From: Pristionchus mayeri
Taxonomy: Eukaryota; Nematoda; Chromadorea; Rhabditida; Neodiplogasteridae
Direction: 5' to 3'
Assembly (NCBI GenBank): GCA_036245805.1
Contig: BTRK01000003.1
Coordinates: 33,311,215-33,375,214 of the forward strand
Length of the DNA stretch: 64,000 nucleotides
In this document: positions 21,560-33,730 of the stretch, one piece after another
Layout of the letters: every line of letters starts with the position of its first letter
Numbering within the stretch: the stretch's first letter is position 1
Translations under genes and position numbers: made by a program
Notes under the pieces: model-generated
What the model was told of the DNA's origin: nothing
Seen by the model: only the letters and a program-made list of their open reading frames with translations
Database searches by the model: none

Positions 21560-23620
21560 AAATATCGATAATGCAGTGGAACTCGTGTTCAACGTTTCAT
21601 TGTCATCTCGGCCTTTCTCACCGGCTGCTCTATAATCTATGAGGTTCAGGATAGGGGCGATGATAGTTTTGGATGGATGCCAGATGTCTGCTATTGCAAT
21701 GTGCGAACGGCGATAATTTTATTTTTATGTTTCAAAAGAGCATGCCGAATACATTGGTAATGGAGATAGTCGTTGTAATGTGAATTGCAAATGAAACGAA
21801 AAATCGCGTTGTTCGCAACTATTTCTGACCGCAAAAAATCTAGAGATATTTCTAGAAAGAAGTCTGCTCAATCTGCGCAAATATTGCAGATTGAGCAGCG
21901 CCCTTTCCACTCTTAGAATGTATTTGTCTGCATAAATAAGTAAAGAAGAGAAGCACCTGTGCCTCGAGAAGATTTACTTCACCTCAGATTCAATCGAAGT
22001 TTTAAATATGTTAATCTTTGTTGTTGTCCTTCACTATCGATAGCATTGTAGATTATCTGTTTCTATCCGTTCGGCAAGATGAGAGGCGACGTCGATGGTA
22101 GGCTCTAACTGCTACGTGGAACGGAATGTGTTCGGGGAGGTTATCAACAGGAACCTCGTCTAAACCACCATGTGAGCTTGTGTTGCGGGAAGTAGATGTA
22201 GGGGAAGGGGCCTGCAGTTTATTCATTGAGTTATATACATGACAATACATTGCTAAAATAGTAGTGTAATCTCACACGACGCTGCAAATACATTCGAGTT
22301 CTCTGCCAGGTGAAACCTTGTTGCCAAAGATGCAGAAGTATAATGACTCATCGATGCAGTTGATATTTTCTTTTCAATTGCGGGGAAACATATTTTTAAA
22401 GGTGCGTGGGGACAGGAAAAAATGGATAAGAAGACGTTGGCAATTGCTCTTGGCCCCTCTGCCCTTATCCTAGATTACAACATTATAAGACAATTAATGA
22501 GTGAACCCTCTGTTCTACTGTAAGAGACGTCTCTCAACTATCAGAATTTTGAGTACCGTCTCCTTATCGGGAATTGGTTATTACTGGACATATTTTTAGT
22601 CCCATCTGCGAGAGATTCTAAAGTGGTGCAGTTAACATTGTAGGTCACTGATCGCCTGCAGCGGTTCGAGAAGATGAGTGATTGTGTCGATGGTAGGCTA
22701 AAACTGATAAGTGGATCTGAACGTCTTCAAGTCGGTCATCGTCAGGAACTTCTTCCAATCCACAAGGTGATCGGACGTTTCAGACTATTCTCTTCTACAG
22801 GATGACGTAAACAGAACAAATTTTACCATATTTTTTTTAAAATTTGGTCTTCGTCCGATAGGTGATTATTGGTTGACTAATGGCATATTTGGCATTTTTT
22901 AGTGTGATCAATTAGTTGCAGAGGCTCATTTAAAAATAAGTAGCTAATGATACAGTTTTAACTACAACTATCGCTGCGATACAACATCAAAAGATGTCAA
23001 AAATCAGAACAAAAAGCGTCGACGAAATCGAGGCGAACACGAATTGCGTTTTGCTTAGTTCTGATTCTCTGAATAATACTAACGGAGGGAAATGCGAGAC
23101 TAGGGAATTTTTGCATGAGCGGATAAATGTTTTTTCATTCTGATCTCTGTTATCAACGTGTAGAACAAAGTGAGATGAACGAGGGAGAAATTACGAGGAA
23201 GTGGTTTGCTTGACTTGCTATGAAAATGCACATGCATAGTTGTTTTGTTATTTTTTCAAAATGATTTGTAAAAAAAAATTGGGAAAGTAAGCAGTCACTT
23301 GAATATACGCTGATAATGAAACGTAGAATTGGTGTGTAACATTTGAAACCGCGTTCAAACTTGTGAGTAAATCGCATGTGCTGTGAGAAATGATGACTGA
23401 GGAATAAATAGTGCAGTAACTTTCTTCATTTCTTTTGTCGCAGATTTTTCACTGTCTATTGTTTAGATCCCTGGTCGTCTACTGTACTTGCACAATCAAC
23501 TGCATTTCGATGTCAGTGGAATGCTCGATTAACCTATTCGAACTGAATTTATTCAATCCGATCATCGTCAGCAACGTGCATCCGCCCACCAGGTGAGCGG
23601 GCGTTTCATGCACGTTTTAT
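21560..23620 (-). repeat. Array units in the left arm of P2 (inverted copies of U6-U8)
   Basis: Reverse complement of 26257-28317. Contains block A at 22110-22190, 22712-22770 and 23560-23612, and block D at 21745-21820 and 23290-23375, all on the minus strand. See 26260-28160 for the reading. Confidence 0.8.
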
Positions 23621-23946
23621 CGATATCAGGTTGAGGCCAACGCAGTTAGTATTTGAGGGCTTGTATCAAATAATCAACTCTTATGATGGGAATTTGTGGT
23701 TCAGTGCACGGTGTTTATTTGTATAAAATATGTTTGTTTTGCTGAGCGATTCAACTGTGTTTGTTCGAATTTAAACAATATTAGAAAATGGAAAAGTTAG
23801 AAAAAGTGAGTGTTTTAGGAATTAGCAGGTTGCAAGCGGGGGTTATAAGAACGACGTGGTATGATTGTCGATTTATAGCACATAGCACATTTACCCTCGC
23901 ACATTCTCCGAGCAGTTGCAAAATTCATAAATATATTTTGTAATAT

Positions 23947-25930
23947 ATGAGGCGAATCGCTAGAGAATCGACCACGCCGCGGCGGTAGGATTCAAGTTTG
24001 TTCAATCCCGCTATGATTTTGGTTATAAGTATTTCGAATGATTCTCTTTTAAACTGCGTCGTCAGAATTTTGATATCGGTCGTCATCTTCGAGATTCAGA
24101 AGGCCAAACTTGGTACTATCACTTTTCGACATTCAAATCGGGGCCACTTAAATGATCATAACTTCGTTTAAAATGAAGATAGAAGGTCGCTCTTTTTTTC
24201 GAAAGAAAGCTACCATCATGCTCTACAATTTGATCTAGAAGACATCATTCCTGGCCTTCACCATGGTGCAGGGCGGTCGGGAGGACCAAAAATGACGTAT
24301 CTTTGGAAATCGAAAAAACGTTTTGGGTTATCATGCTTAAGTTTAAGTTCATACAAGGAACTAACTTCTCGCCAAAAATTAGGAAAATCGGAGCATAGAA
24401 AAAAAAAGGTGGCACTTTTGTGCGACGACCTCAAAATGAGTTCTGGAAAAGAGTACTTCCGTATCTTCAATTGGCCTGATTTGGGCTCAAAATCATTCAA
24501 AAACATCCAAAACAACATTCTAAGTATCTACCCCCATGTTATAGCTCTTCCATTGGTCATAAATGGCCACATGGCCGAAAATTTGAAATTCCATATTTTG
24601 ACCAATTTCAACGTGCGGGATGGGCCCAAATGCACTAAATGGGTTTAAAATAATGTAAATACATCCCTCGAAGCAGCTCAAAGAAAATGGGCTACTGAAA
24701 AGAGGAAATTTCACCTGAAGAATCCAAGGAAACACGCAAAACTGTGGCTCCGGTAAAAATAGGCATAGAGACTCGGCTTCTGGTCAGAAATGTAGAGCAC
24801 GATGAGCTGAACATTTCGTCTGAAGAAAGTGAGTCTCTATCTTATCGTTGAAGCATGCTACAGAGCCTGGAAGATGGCCAGAAACGACGGAAAACGGGCC
24901 GAGGGGAGCGCTAAATAGAGGGGAGGGAGAGGGAGGTCAGAGGGCGATAGCGCCAGACGGTTAGAGCACGCGCTCTCGGGGGATTCTAGCATACTTCTGT
25001 CCATTTTCCAGGCTCTGTAGCATGCTTCAACGATAAGATAGAGACTCACTTTCTTCAGACGAAATGTTCAGCTCATCGTGCTCTACATTTCTGACCAGAA
25101 GCCGAGTCTCTATGCCTATTTTTACCGGAGCCACAGTTTTGCGTGTTTCCTTGGATTCTTCAGGTGAAATTTCCTCTTTTCAGTAGCCCATTTTCTTTGA
25201 GCTGCTTCGAGGGATGTATTTACATTATTTTAAACCCATTTAGTGCATTTGGGCCCATCCCGCACGTTGAAATTGGTCAAAATATGGAATTTCAAATTTT
25301 CGGCCATGTGGCCATTTATGACCAATGGAAGAGCTATAACATGGGGGTAGATACTTAGAATGTTGTTTTGGATGTTTTGAATGATTTTGAGCCCAAATCA
25401 GGCCAATTGAAGATACGGAAGTACTCTTTTCCAGAACTCATTTTGAGGTCGTCGCACAAAAGTGCCACCTTTTTTTTTCTATGCTCCGATTTTCCTAATT
25501 TTTGGCGAGAAGTTAGTTCCTTGTATGAACTTAAACTTAAGCATGATAACCCAAAACGTTTTTTCGATTTCCAAAGATACGTCATTTTTGGTCCTCCCGA
25601 CCGCCCTGCACCATGGTGAAGGCCAGGAATGATGTCTTCTAGATCAAATTGTAGAGCATGATGGTAGCTTTCTTTCGAAAAAAAGAGCGACCTTCTATCT
25701 TCATTTTAAACGAAGTTATGATCATTTAAGTGGCCCCGATTTGAATGTCGAAAAGTGATAGTACCAAGTTTGGCCTTCTGAATCTCGAAGATGACGACCG
25801 ATATCAAAATTCTGACGACGCAGTTTAAAAGAGAATCATTCGAAATACTTATAACCAAAATCATAGCGGGATTGAACAAACTTGAATCCTACCGCCGCGG
25901 CGTGGTCGATTCTCTAGCGATTCGCCTCAT
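23947..25930. mobile_element. PE-B: hairpin element family 2 at the centre of P2
   Basis: Both ends read TATGAGGCGAATCGC...GAGAATCGACCACGCC, the 'right' terminus type. The interior from about 24050 to 25830 is nearly identical to PE-A. The tip lies at 24939 and carries the same tRNA A-box-like sequence (24948-24967). The open frames 24292-24648 and 25368-25619 are strand shadows of hairpin sequence. No transposase. Confidence 0.85.
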
Positions 25931-26259
25931 ATATTACAAAATATATTTATGAATTTTGCAACTGCTCGGAGAATGTGCGAGGGTAAATGTGCTATGTGCT
26001 ATAAATCGACAATCATACCACGTCGTTCTTATAACCCCCGCTTGCAACCTGCTAATTCCTAAAACACTCACTTTTTCTAACTTTTCCATTTTCTAATATT
26101 GTTTAAATTCGAACAAACACAGTTGAATCGCTCAGCAAAACAAACATATTTTATACAAATAAACACCGTGCACTGAACCACAAATTCCCATCATAAGAGT
26201 TGATTATTTGATACAAGCCCTCAAATACTAACTGCGTTGGCCTCAACCTGATATCGATA

Positions 26260-28160
26260 AAACGTGCATGAAACGCCCGCTCACCTGGTGGGCGGATGCA
26301 CGTTGCTGACGATGATCGGATTGAATAAATTCAGTTCGAATAGGTTAATCGAGCATTCCACTGACATCGAAATGCAGTTGATTGTGCAAGTACAGTAGAC
26401 GACCAGGGATCTAAACAATAGACAGTGAAAAATCTGCGACAAAAGAAATGAAGAAAGTTACTGCACTATTTATTCCTCAGTCATCATTTCTCACAGCACA
26501 TGCGATTTACTCACAAGTTTGAACGCGGTTTCAAATGTTACACACCAATTCTACGTTTCATTATCAGCGTATATTCAAGTGACTGCTTACTTTCCCAATT
26601 TTTTTTTACAAATCATTTTGAAAAAATAACAAAACAACTATGCATGTGCATTTTCATAGCAAGTCAAGCAAACCACTTCCTCGTAATTTCTCCCTCGTTC
26701 ATCTCACTTTGTTCTACACGTTGATAACAGAGATCAGAATGAAAAAACATTTATCCGCTCATGCAAAAATTCCCTAGTCTCGCATTTCCCTCCGTTAGTA
26801 TTATTCAGAGAATCAGAACTAAGCAAAACGCAATTCGTGTTCGCCTCGATTTCGTCGACGCTTTTTGTTCTGATTTTTGACATCTTTTGATGTTGTATCG
26901 CAGCGATAGTTGTAGTTAAAACTGTATCATTAGCTACTTATTTTTAAATGAGCCTCTGCAACTAATTGATCACACTAAAAAATGCCAAATATGCCATTAG
27001 TCAACCAATAATCACCTATCGGACGAAGACCAAATTTTAAAAAAAATATGGTAAAATTTGTTCTGTTTACGTCATCCTGTAGAAGAGAATAGTCTGAAAC
27101 GTCCGATCACCTTGTGGATTGGAAGAAGTTCCTGACGATGACCGACTTGAAGACGTTCAGATCCACTTATCAGTTTTAGCCTACCATCGACACAATCACT
27201 CATCTTCTCGAACCGCTGCAGGCGATCAGTGACCTACAATGTTAACTGCACCACTTTAGAATCTCTCGCAGATGGGACTAAAAATATGTCCAGTAATAAC
27301 CAATTCCCGATAAGGAGACGGTACTCAAAATTCTGATAGTTGAGAGACGTCTCTTACAGTAGAACAGAGGGTTCACTCATTAATTGTCTTATAATGTTGT
27401 AATCTAGGATAAGGGCAGAGGGGCCAAGAGCAATTGCCAACGTCTTCTTATCCATTTTTTCCTGTCCCCACGCACCTTTAAAAATATGTTTCCCCGCAAT
27501 TGAAAAGAAAATATCAACTGCATCGATGAGTCATTATACTTCTGCATCTTTGGCAACAAGGTTTCACCTGGCAGAGAACTCGAATGTATTTGCAGCGTCG
27601 TGTGAGATTACACTACTATTTTAGCAATGTATTGTCATGTATATAACTCAATGAATAAACTGCAGGCCCCTTCCCCTACATCTACTTCCCGCAACACAAG
27701 CTCACATGGTGGTTTAGACGAGGTTCCTGTTGATAACCTCCCCGAACACATTCCGTTCCACGTAGCAGTTAGAGCCTACCATCGACGTCGCCTCTCATCT
27801 TGCCGAACGGATAGAAACAGATAATCTACAATGCTATCGATAGTGAAGGACAACAACAAAGATTAACATATTTAAAACTTCGATTGAATCTGAGGTGAAG
27901 TAAATCTTCTCGAGGCACAGGTGCTTCTCTTCTTTACTTATTTATGCAGACAAATACATTCTAAGAGTGGAAAGGGCGCTGCTCAATCTGCAATATTTGC
28001 GCAGATTGAGCAGACTTCTTTCTAGAAATATCTCTAGATTTTTTGCGGTCAGAAATAGTTGCGAACAACGCGATTTTTCGTTTCATTTGCAATTCACATT
28101 ACAACGACTATCTCCATTACCAATGTATTCGGCATGCTCTTTTGAAACATAAAAATAAAA
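26260..28160 (+). pseudogene. Array units U6, U7 and U8 in the right arm of P2
   Basis: U6: block A (26270) reads NARSPGGRMHVADDDRIE; D (26505-26590) NAVSNVTHQFYVSLSAYI; E (26640-26720) ASQANHFLVISPSFIS; F (26835) VFASISSTLF. U7: block A (27105-27230) is open for about 45 codons, SPCGLEEVPDDDRLEDVQIH then LSVLAYHRHNHSSSRT. U8: block A (27685-27820) NTSSHGGLDEVPVDNLPEH then IPFHVAVRAYHRRRLSSCRT; D (28070-28150) FFVSFAIHITTTISITN. U7 and U8 preserve block A best and show the same frame with few changes. Product unknown. Confidence 0.55.
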
Positions 28161-28676
28161 TTATCGCCGTTCGCACATTGCAATAGCAGACATCTGGCAT
28201 CCATCCAAAACTATCATCGCCCCTATCCTGAACCTCATAGATTATAGAGCAGCCGGTGAGAAAGGCCGAGATGACAATGAAACGTTGAACACGAGTTCCA
28301 CTGCATTATCGATATTTCGCTATTTCACCAAATTTGAAACAACTGCGCTTCTTTGAGCATCCCATAATTGAGCTTATCATGCAACCCACAGACACCTTGC
28401 GGACAGGAGGAGATTTCACACTACCGATGTGTTGCTGGTTGGGCGACCGTAGTTGACAACAGTGATCTACAAGCTCATCCACAACGAGCATTTTGCGAAA
28501 TGAATTTTTCAAATCAACCGAGATGGAGGTAGCCAGTTTGCCCAGGCGCTGCCCAGCTTCACAACAATTTAAAAAATAGAATATTCGGTTCCTCTCTCAC
28601 CGTGGCTTTTCTTCCGTTCTACATAATAAAATGCAATTTACTTTGCAAAGTCCCCTATTAATGCCCTATTTGGGCA

Positions 28677-29459
28677 TTTCTAGATAAATTTGTATTATAT
28701 AAGAGGGGTCGCGAGAGAATCGACCACCTGTGGGGGATGAACCGAAATATAAAATTGATATATTTAAAAATTCTGAAAAAAATGGATAAAGTACTTTAAT
28801 CGATGCTCTTTCAAACTGCGTTGGCCGAATATTTAAAAAAAATATATTTTTCGAGTATGGGCGTCTCGAAGTTGACGGTCGGCTCTAAAAATAGTAAACA
28901 ATACCTCAGAAAAATGATCATAACTTCCTTCAAAATTGAGCTAGAAACTTTTTCTTTTTTTAGAAATGATCGAAAGGAGATTCTCTACAACTTTTCTGTC
29001 AACCATTTCATTCCAGGTCCAATCTCCGAATCGGGGTGGTCGCTTGATTGAAAACATCGCACAACTTTTGAAATCGGAAAAACTACTCCGAGCTTTCTAC
29101 GCCGATTCGAAGGGCCTACCATAGTAGACTTTCACGCCAAAAATCAGATTTTTGTCACCTTGCAGAAAAAATCGGCCACCGATTTAGTTTGCGGGGCCAA
29201 GAATGGATAAACACCAAATATCGTTTCCGAGCACCGAATTGGATTAGTTCGATCAATTATGACTAGAAACTAACTAAAATTAGTTTTGCACAATTTCCAC
29301 GAGTATTCGAAGGCTAGGAACCCACAAAAAGCGAAAAAAATCGATATTTGTAGTTTCATAGAAAACAATTTCGCGGGAGCCCGAAATAGTGTTCGTTTTA
29401 ACTGGAAAGCATAATTTTTTAACCGAATTGTATCCCCAAAAACACTTTTACTCACTAAC
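28677..29459. mobile_element. PE-D arm, right arm copy
   Basis: Mirror image of 20418-21200 with the GGGTCGCGAGAGAATCGACC terminus at 28705. Same interpretation. Confidence 0.6.
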
Positions 29460-29461
29460 TA

Positions 29462-30711
29462 TTAGGTTGAACAGAAAGTCTTTATAAACTGTTTTGCTCG
29501 ATCACTGCTCAGTGCACGAGACCTTTGGTGTTCCCTCGCCTCTAGTGAATAACACATGACAAAGGGACTATGTGGTCAACAACTCCCCATTCCACGCCTT
29601 TCATTCTGCCACTAGTAAGACCACGATGTTTGTTCCCACGGCCTTGCACATCCGCAACGTTCTGTTATTCGTATTCCTCTCTCACACCACAATGAAGGAA
29701 TTGGAACGTCAGTTGGCTGAAGTGTACGATTCATATGCCACTCAATACCAGACCATGCGCAATTGGTACCAACTCTTCGAGAAGGGGGACTTTTCCATGG
29801 ATGATCATGACCGGTCTGGGAGGCCACCCGAGCTGGATTTGGATGCGCTACGGATCGTAGTGGAATTGGATCCTTTCCAAATACCCGCGACATGGCAGCC
29901 ACACTTGGGGTATCGCAAAGCACCATCGTAAAATGATTGGTCTCCATTGGCAAGAAGAAGAAGCTAGGCCGTTTCATACCCCACAAATTGACCCAAGACC
30001 AGTTTGACCACCGTGTCGACGATTCCCTTTCTCTACTCACTCATCACGCTGGAGATCGATGGTTGGACCGTCTCATAACAGGGGTCGAGAAGTGGGTCTG
30101 CTATGAGAATCACCATTGGAGGGCACAGTGGGTGGATGCCAATGAGACCCCACAGGACGTCGCAAAGCCTGACCTTCACCCTATGAAAATCTTGCTCTCT
30201 GCCTGGTGGGGAGTGGATGGCCCGATTTACTGGGAGCTCCTACCCGAGAAGCGGATAATTACTGGATATGTCTACACTAAACAACTACGGAATCTCAAAA
30301 AGAAATTCGCACAATCTGCCCTGAACGGCAAGAAAGTGTACTATCAACACGATAACGCCCGACCCCATGTTGCACGGCAGGTCAAGCAGGAGCTGTCCAA
30401 ATACGGCTGGATGGTTCTCCCTCATGCACCGTATTCTCCTGGCTTGGCCCCTTCGGATTATTGGTTGTTCTCGGATCTGACCCGTCATCTCGATCAGAGA
30501 TCCTTCACTTCCCGTGGGGCGATCGAGGCCGCACTCAAGCAATATTTTGATTCGCGCCGAGATGGGTTCTATAAGGAGGGAATCCATAAGTTGCCTGAAC
30601 GTTGGAGATTTGTCGTAGATAACAATGGTGCATACGTTTGATTTCGCTCTTGCGCTTTATTGTCAGAAGAAGGGATATAAAAAGTTTATAAAGACTTTCT
30701 GTTCAACCTAA
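29462..30711 (+). mobile_element. Mariner-1, 1250 bp, right arm copy
   Basis: Mirror image of 19166-20415 with the same TTAGGTTGAACAG terminal repeats and TA flanks. Contains the same broken transposase gene. Confidence 0.9.
29572..30641 (+). pseudogene. Mariner transposase pseudogene (right arm copy)
   Basis: Frames 29572-29931 and 29937-30641 together cover a mariner transposase. HDNARPH and SPGLAPSDYW are intact and 34 residues separate their Asp residues, but the first Asp is Val (ITGVEKW). The frame shifts near 29870 and a TGA lies just before 29937. All lesions match the left copy, so the two are one ancestral pseudogene duplicated by P2. Confidence 0.92.
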
Positions 30712-30884
30712 TACATGCCAGACAATTCAGCTTTATTTTAAAACATTTTTTAAATACGCCTTATTCGGCAGGTCATAGAGAGATGAATGTGTTTCCAGCT
30801 ATTACTCTTGTTTATTTTGTTTTTTTTTCAAAATCTGCATATTTTCAACCCCCGATATGTGTCATTTTAATGAAATGTGTAGAA

Positions 30885-30961
30885 CTAACGATGTCTTAGA
30901 CTCGGGAACAATTTTATTCCATCGGCCATTCTTAGCGTAAGTTCGACCCCTGCCCGGAGCA
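30885..30961 (+). other. tRNA-like relic (right arm copy)
   Basis: Mirror of 18916-18992: T-arm-like GTTCGACCCC and TGCCCGGAGCA end. Weak upstream half. Not functional. Confidence 0.3.
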
Positions 30962-31068
30962 AATGTTTTGCATTGTATTGTTCAAAGTAATTCTTTAAAT
31001 TATGTATCAAATTATAAATCAATTATGATCAAACAATTAAATGCGTTGGAAGCTTAATCACGATCCAA

Positions 31069-31802
31069 TTAATTTCTTCTCGGCTGTTTCGCAAGAGGCT
31101 CGCTGTCGGAGTCACTATTCATCATCACAGTTCCATTATTGTCATTATCTTGTCCTTCTTTCCTGAAAATATCTGATGCTTGGACAAGTTCGCATAGCTC
31201 TTCTTCGTCGTCTGTAGAATTGTCGTCATCTTCTTCATCGGCATCCTTATTTTCTCCAGTGTCTCCGCTCTCCTTCTTGATCACATTGTCTCAGTCTATT
31301 CATCGGTGAAATGAGGAGTGAGCCGTTCGGCTTCTTCTGCGTATTCATGTATTATGTTGGTCGCATACCCTGTCAACCAGCTCGGCCGGCACTTCTATCT
31401 CTTCAACGGCGAATTCGAGAAAAGCCCTCCAATGCAGCCAATCTTGTTTTGGCGATAACCTGTATTCGAGTCTCCGTAATTTAAGTGTCCTCTTGTCGAT
31501 TATTGTTTTTTTACGTAACACTGTTTAGATATTATACTCCACGAAGGGTTGGTCATTTCAAGGAAATCCAAACTTAATTAGCGAAAAAAAAGACTACATC
31601 GCACCAATTAGTACGCTCTACCTTGAACATGTAATCGCTCTGCGTTTGAGGTGGGATGATATTAACGATGCCTTTTATTTTTCGAGCAGCCTGAAATATT
31701 TGATCATATTTGCTCAAAAACGTTTGACTAATTATTTTTAAAAAAAGTACACCTCTACGTTGTAGTCCTGATCATCTTTCGCAAATTGAACAAGTTCCAC
31801 AG
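31069..31802 (-). pseudogene. Possible 3' exons of a host gene with an acidic C-terminus (right arm copy)
   Basis: Reverse complement of 18075-18808, with the same exon-like pieces and acidic tail. Being duplicated with the arm, it tells nothing new about function. It could have been carried here as part of the segment before the duplication. Confidence 0.4.
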
Positions 31803-31868
31803 GGATCCTTGAAAAAAAATATAATGACGATGCTGTCCACGTTAAAATGCGATAAATTTGTTATAATA

Positions 31869-32197
31869 TTAGGTTGGTTCATAAGTTTCTTTCTTTTTTA
31901 TTTTTCAAATTTCGGTTGGCGTGCCTAGACTCTCATGATTTTATGAATACCATGTGTTATGGCCATGGCGGTAGATTACTACCGTACATATGATTTGGAT
32001 CTACGCATCATCGTGAGAAGGTGATAAGTCTCAGAAAAATAACATCGGAAAACGGCTATTTTAAGCATTTCGGGATAAATCCAGGTTATCGAATACTTGT
32101 GGGATTGTGATTCTGCCCAATTGAGGAACACTTGGGTAGGAGTTGATTGTTCTTCTAAGCACAAAAAATCCGGATTCGAACGTGTGTGGGAGACAGG
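31869..32197 (+). pseudogene. maT-type mariner relic (right arm copy)
   Basis: Mirror of 17680-18008. Starts at TTAGGTTGGTTCATAAGTTT beside TA; the frame TYDLDLRIIVRR follows. The one noticed difference between the P2 arms (D to E in a short minus-strand frame) is near 32030. Confidence 0.5.
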
Positions 32198-32520
32198 GGA
32201 ATCTAAAAAGTGTTGATTTCAGCAGATGAATCTGAACATGATTATTTCGAAGTCTGCAGTTCTTGAAGGGGAAGTCATATCCTCTCCTAAAATTGTTAGC
32301 ATACTTACAGGGGAAAGTACTTCACAACCCATCGAAATTTCATCAATGATGTGTAAGGAAATCGCGCTCAGCAATGTGTGATCTAAGATTTTCAAATACA
32401 GTAGTTCTGTAATTGGACCAACATTTCTAGTAGGTTTCTCATGGCAGGTTTGGTGGGCTATGTCGCATGATATACCCAGTCAAAGTACTTTGTAACAATG
32501 TGCTAAATGTAGCCTTTACG

Positions 32521-32901
32521 CTATTCCCCTCGGAGCAGGGAGTCGGTCTTGGAAATGGAATAGCTTGGAGGACGATAGACTAGACATAATCTAATGTATG
32601 CACTCGAGTGGAAAAGGTCGATACAGGTAATCTCGTGTTCGGTGGAGGGAAGGGATACTGTGGAGAAAGAGAGGTAATCACGAAGAATGATGCAGGTTCC
32701 GCCACCACGGGAGGATCGATCAGAGCGAATAATGGTGTACGGTAGAGATCCGATAATGAGAGATGATGGGGTCTTGCTTAATAGCCATGTCTCAGTTAGG
32801 AATACGATATCAGGCTGGGTTGCCATGAGGAATGAGCGGAAAGCATCGAGCTTATTAACGACTGAACGGATATTGAAATAGTGGCATGATAAGGAGGCCA
32901 T
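32521..32901 (-). pseudogene. Non-LTR retrotransposon endonuclease, N-terminal fragment
   Basis: The 126-residue frame starts 22 bases after the end of ORF1, as expected for ORF2 of a two-ORF element. YFNIRSVVNKLDAF and PDIVFLTETWL are the first conserved motifs of the APE-type endonuclease of CR1/Jockey-clade elements, followed by SSRGGGTCIILRD and CLVYRPPS. The GDFN/SDH half and the whole reverse transcriptase are missing: the frame ends at 32521 and unrelated sequence follows. The frame runs uninterrupted over 32760, the outer limit of palindrome P2. Confidence 0.85.
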
Positions 32902-32923
32902 CGCTGGCTCGGGCTGAGCTAGT

Positions 32924-33730
32924 TTAAAGGAGGGGCGACTGAGTTGGGAGTAGTAGTGATGGTTGTAGTGGGAGCAGAATCGAGGAGGGAAGGCATTTTG
33001 GGGAAGAGGGACTGAGTGGTGGCGGAGGGAACGAGAGTGGGATGGCGGAAGTGCGAGACTTATCGTAGTTCTGGGAGCGAGGGTGGCGGAGAGACTTCTT
33101 CATTGCTTCAAGTTGTGACTTCTCGATGAGTGAGCCCCCGTAGATCATCATGTCCTTTCCGTCTGCTATCATCGACCGTTTCTTCACTCGCAATTGGTAG
33201 GCGGCTTCACGCTCAGCCTTGGTCATAGAGGGGCGAACATACACATTGGGGAAGTTGGCAGTAACGGTGCGGGAATGGGACAGGAAGGAGATCTGGGCGG
33301 AGCGGGAATGGAACATTACTTTGAGAAGGCGGGGGCTGTTATCCCTTCTCTCACCCATTCGGAAAACAGCAGCCGGTCTATGCTCCAGCTCAGCGAGGTC
33401 TAGCATGTCGATGACTCTGGCAGTGTCATCCGACAATCTCTCACTGGCCTTCGTCGCAGTAGACTCAGGGAGCCCTTGAACCACCACCGAGCGAATCCTC
33501 TTGTCCCTCTCAATGGCATCATCGATCGAGGTGGTCGATCTAGCCATTAGCTCTTTCATCTGCTGGGCACAAGTACCGAGCGGCAGAGCGAGGGAACTTC
33601 CCTTCTCATCATGAGAGAGGGAATCGAGGTATCTGCCAATACCTCGAAGGAGTTCACCCGGACCGGGAACAGAGACCGGCAGCATTTCGTCCAGGGCTGA
33701 GGAAGGGGAGGGGAACTTACGCTTAGTCAT
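32924..33730 (-). CDS. Non-LTR retrotransposon ORF1 protein (268 aa)
   Basis: ORF1 proteins of CR1/L2-like elements bind the element RNA. Residues 80-150 contain RIRSVVVQGLPES and RLLKVMFHSRSAQISFL, and then VYVRPSMTKAEREAAYQLR, the usual RRM-like ORF1 core with its 'RPSxT-ER' end. The C-terminus is proline-rich low complexity. The frame is complete with its own start, and ORF2 follows closely on the same strand. GC content is higher than in the surroundings. The element cannot move because ORF2 is truncated. It could still be translated. Confidence 0.7.
   Translation of the reverse strand: MTKRKFPSPSSALDEMLPVSVPGPGELLRGIGRYLDSLSHDEKGSSLALPLGTCAQQMKELMARSTTSIDDAIERDKRIRSVVVQGLPESTATKASERLSDDTARVIDMLDLAELEHRPAAVFRMGERRDNSPRLLKVMFHSRSAQISFLSHSRTVTANFPNVYVRPSMTKAEREAAYQLRVKKRSMIADGKDMMIYGGSLIEKSQLEAMKKSLRHPRSQNYDKSRTSAIPLSFPPPPLSPSSPKCLPSSILLPLQPSLLLPTQSPLL

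Larger units (their letters stand above)
17117..32760. repeat. Palindrome P2: 15.6 kb, arms of 7.8 kb
   Basis: Every feature in 17117-24938 has a reverse-complement partner at 49877 minus its coordinate. I noticed one substitution (T near 17847 against G in the partner, giving D or E in a short frame) and one single-base difference in an A/T run near the centre. The centre is hairpin element PE-B. The symmetry ends exactly at 17117, where P1 also ends, and at 32760, inside a retrotransposon endonuclease frame. Confidence 0.93.

Noticed and set aside
17117..32760. Declaring the palindromes to be pure assembly or amplification artefacts
   Set aside because: The exact meeting point at 17117, matching element types at both centres and unequal P1 arms are explained by a simple biological path; still, only spanning reads can settle it.
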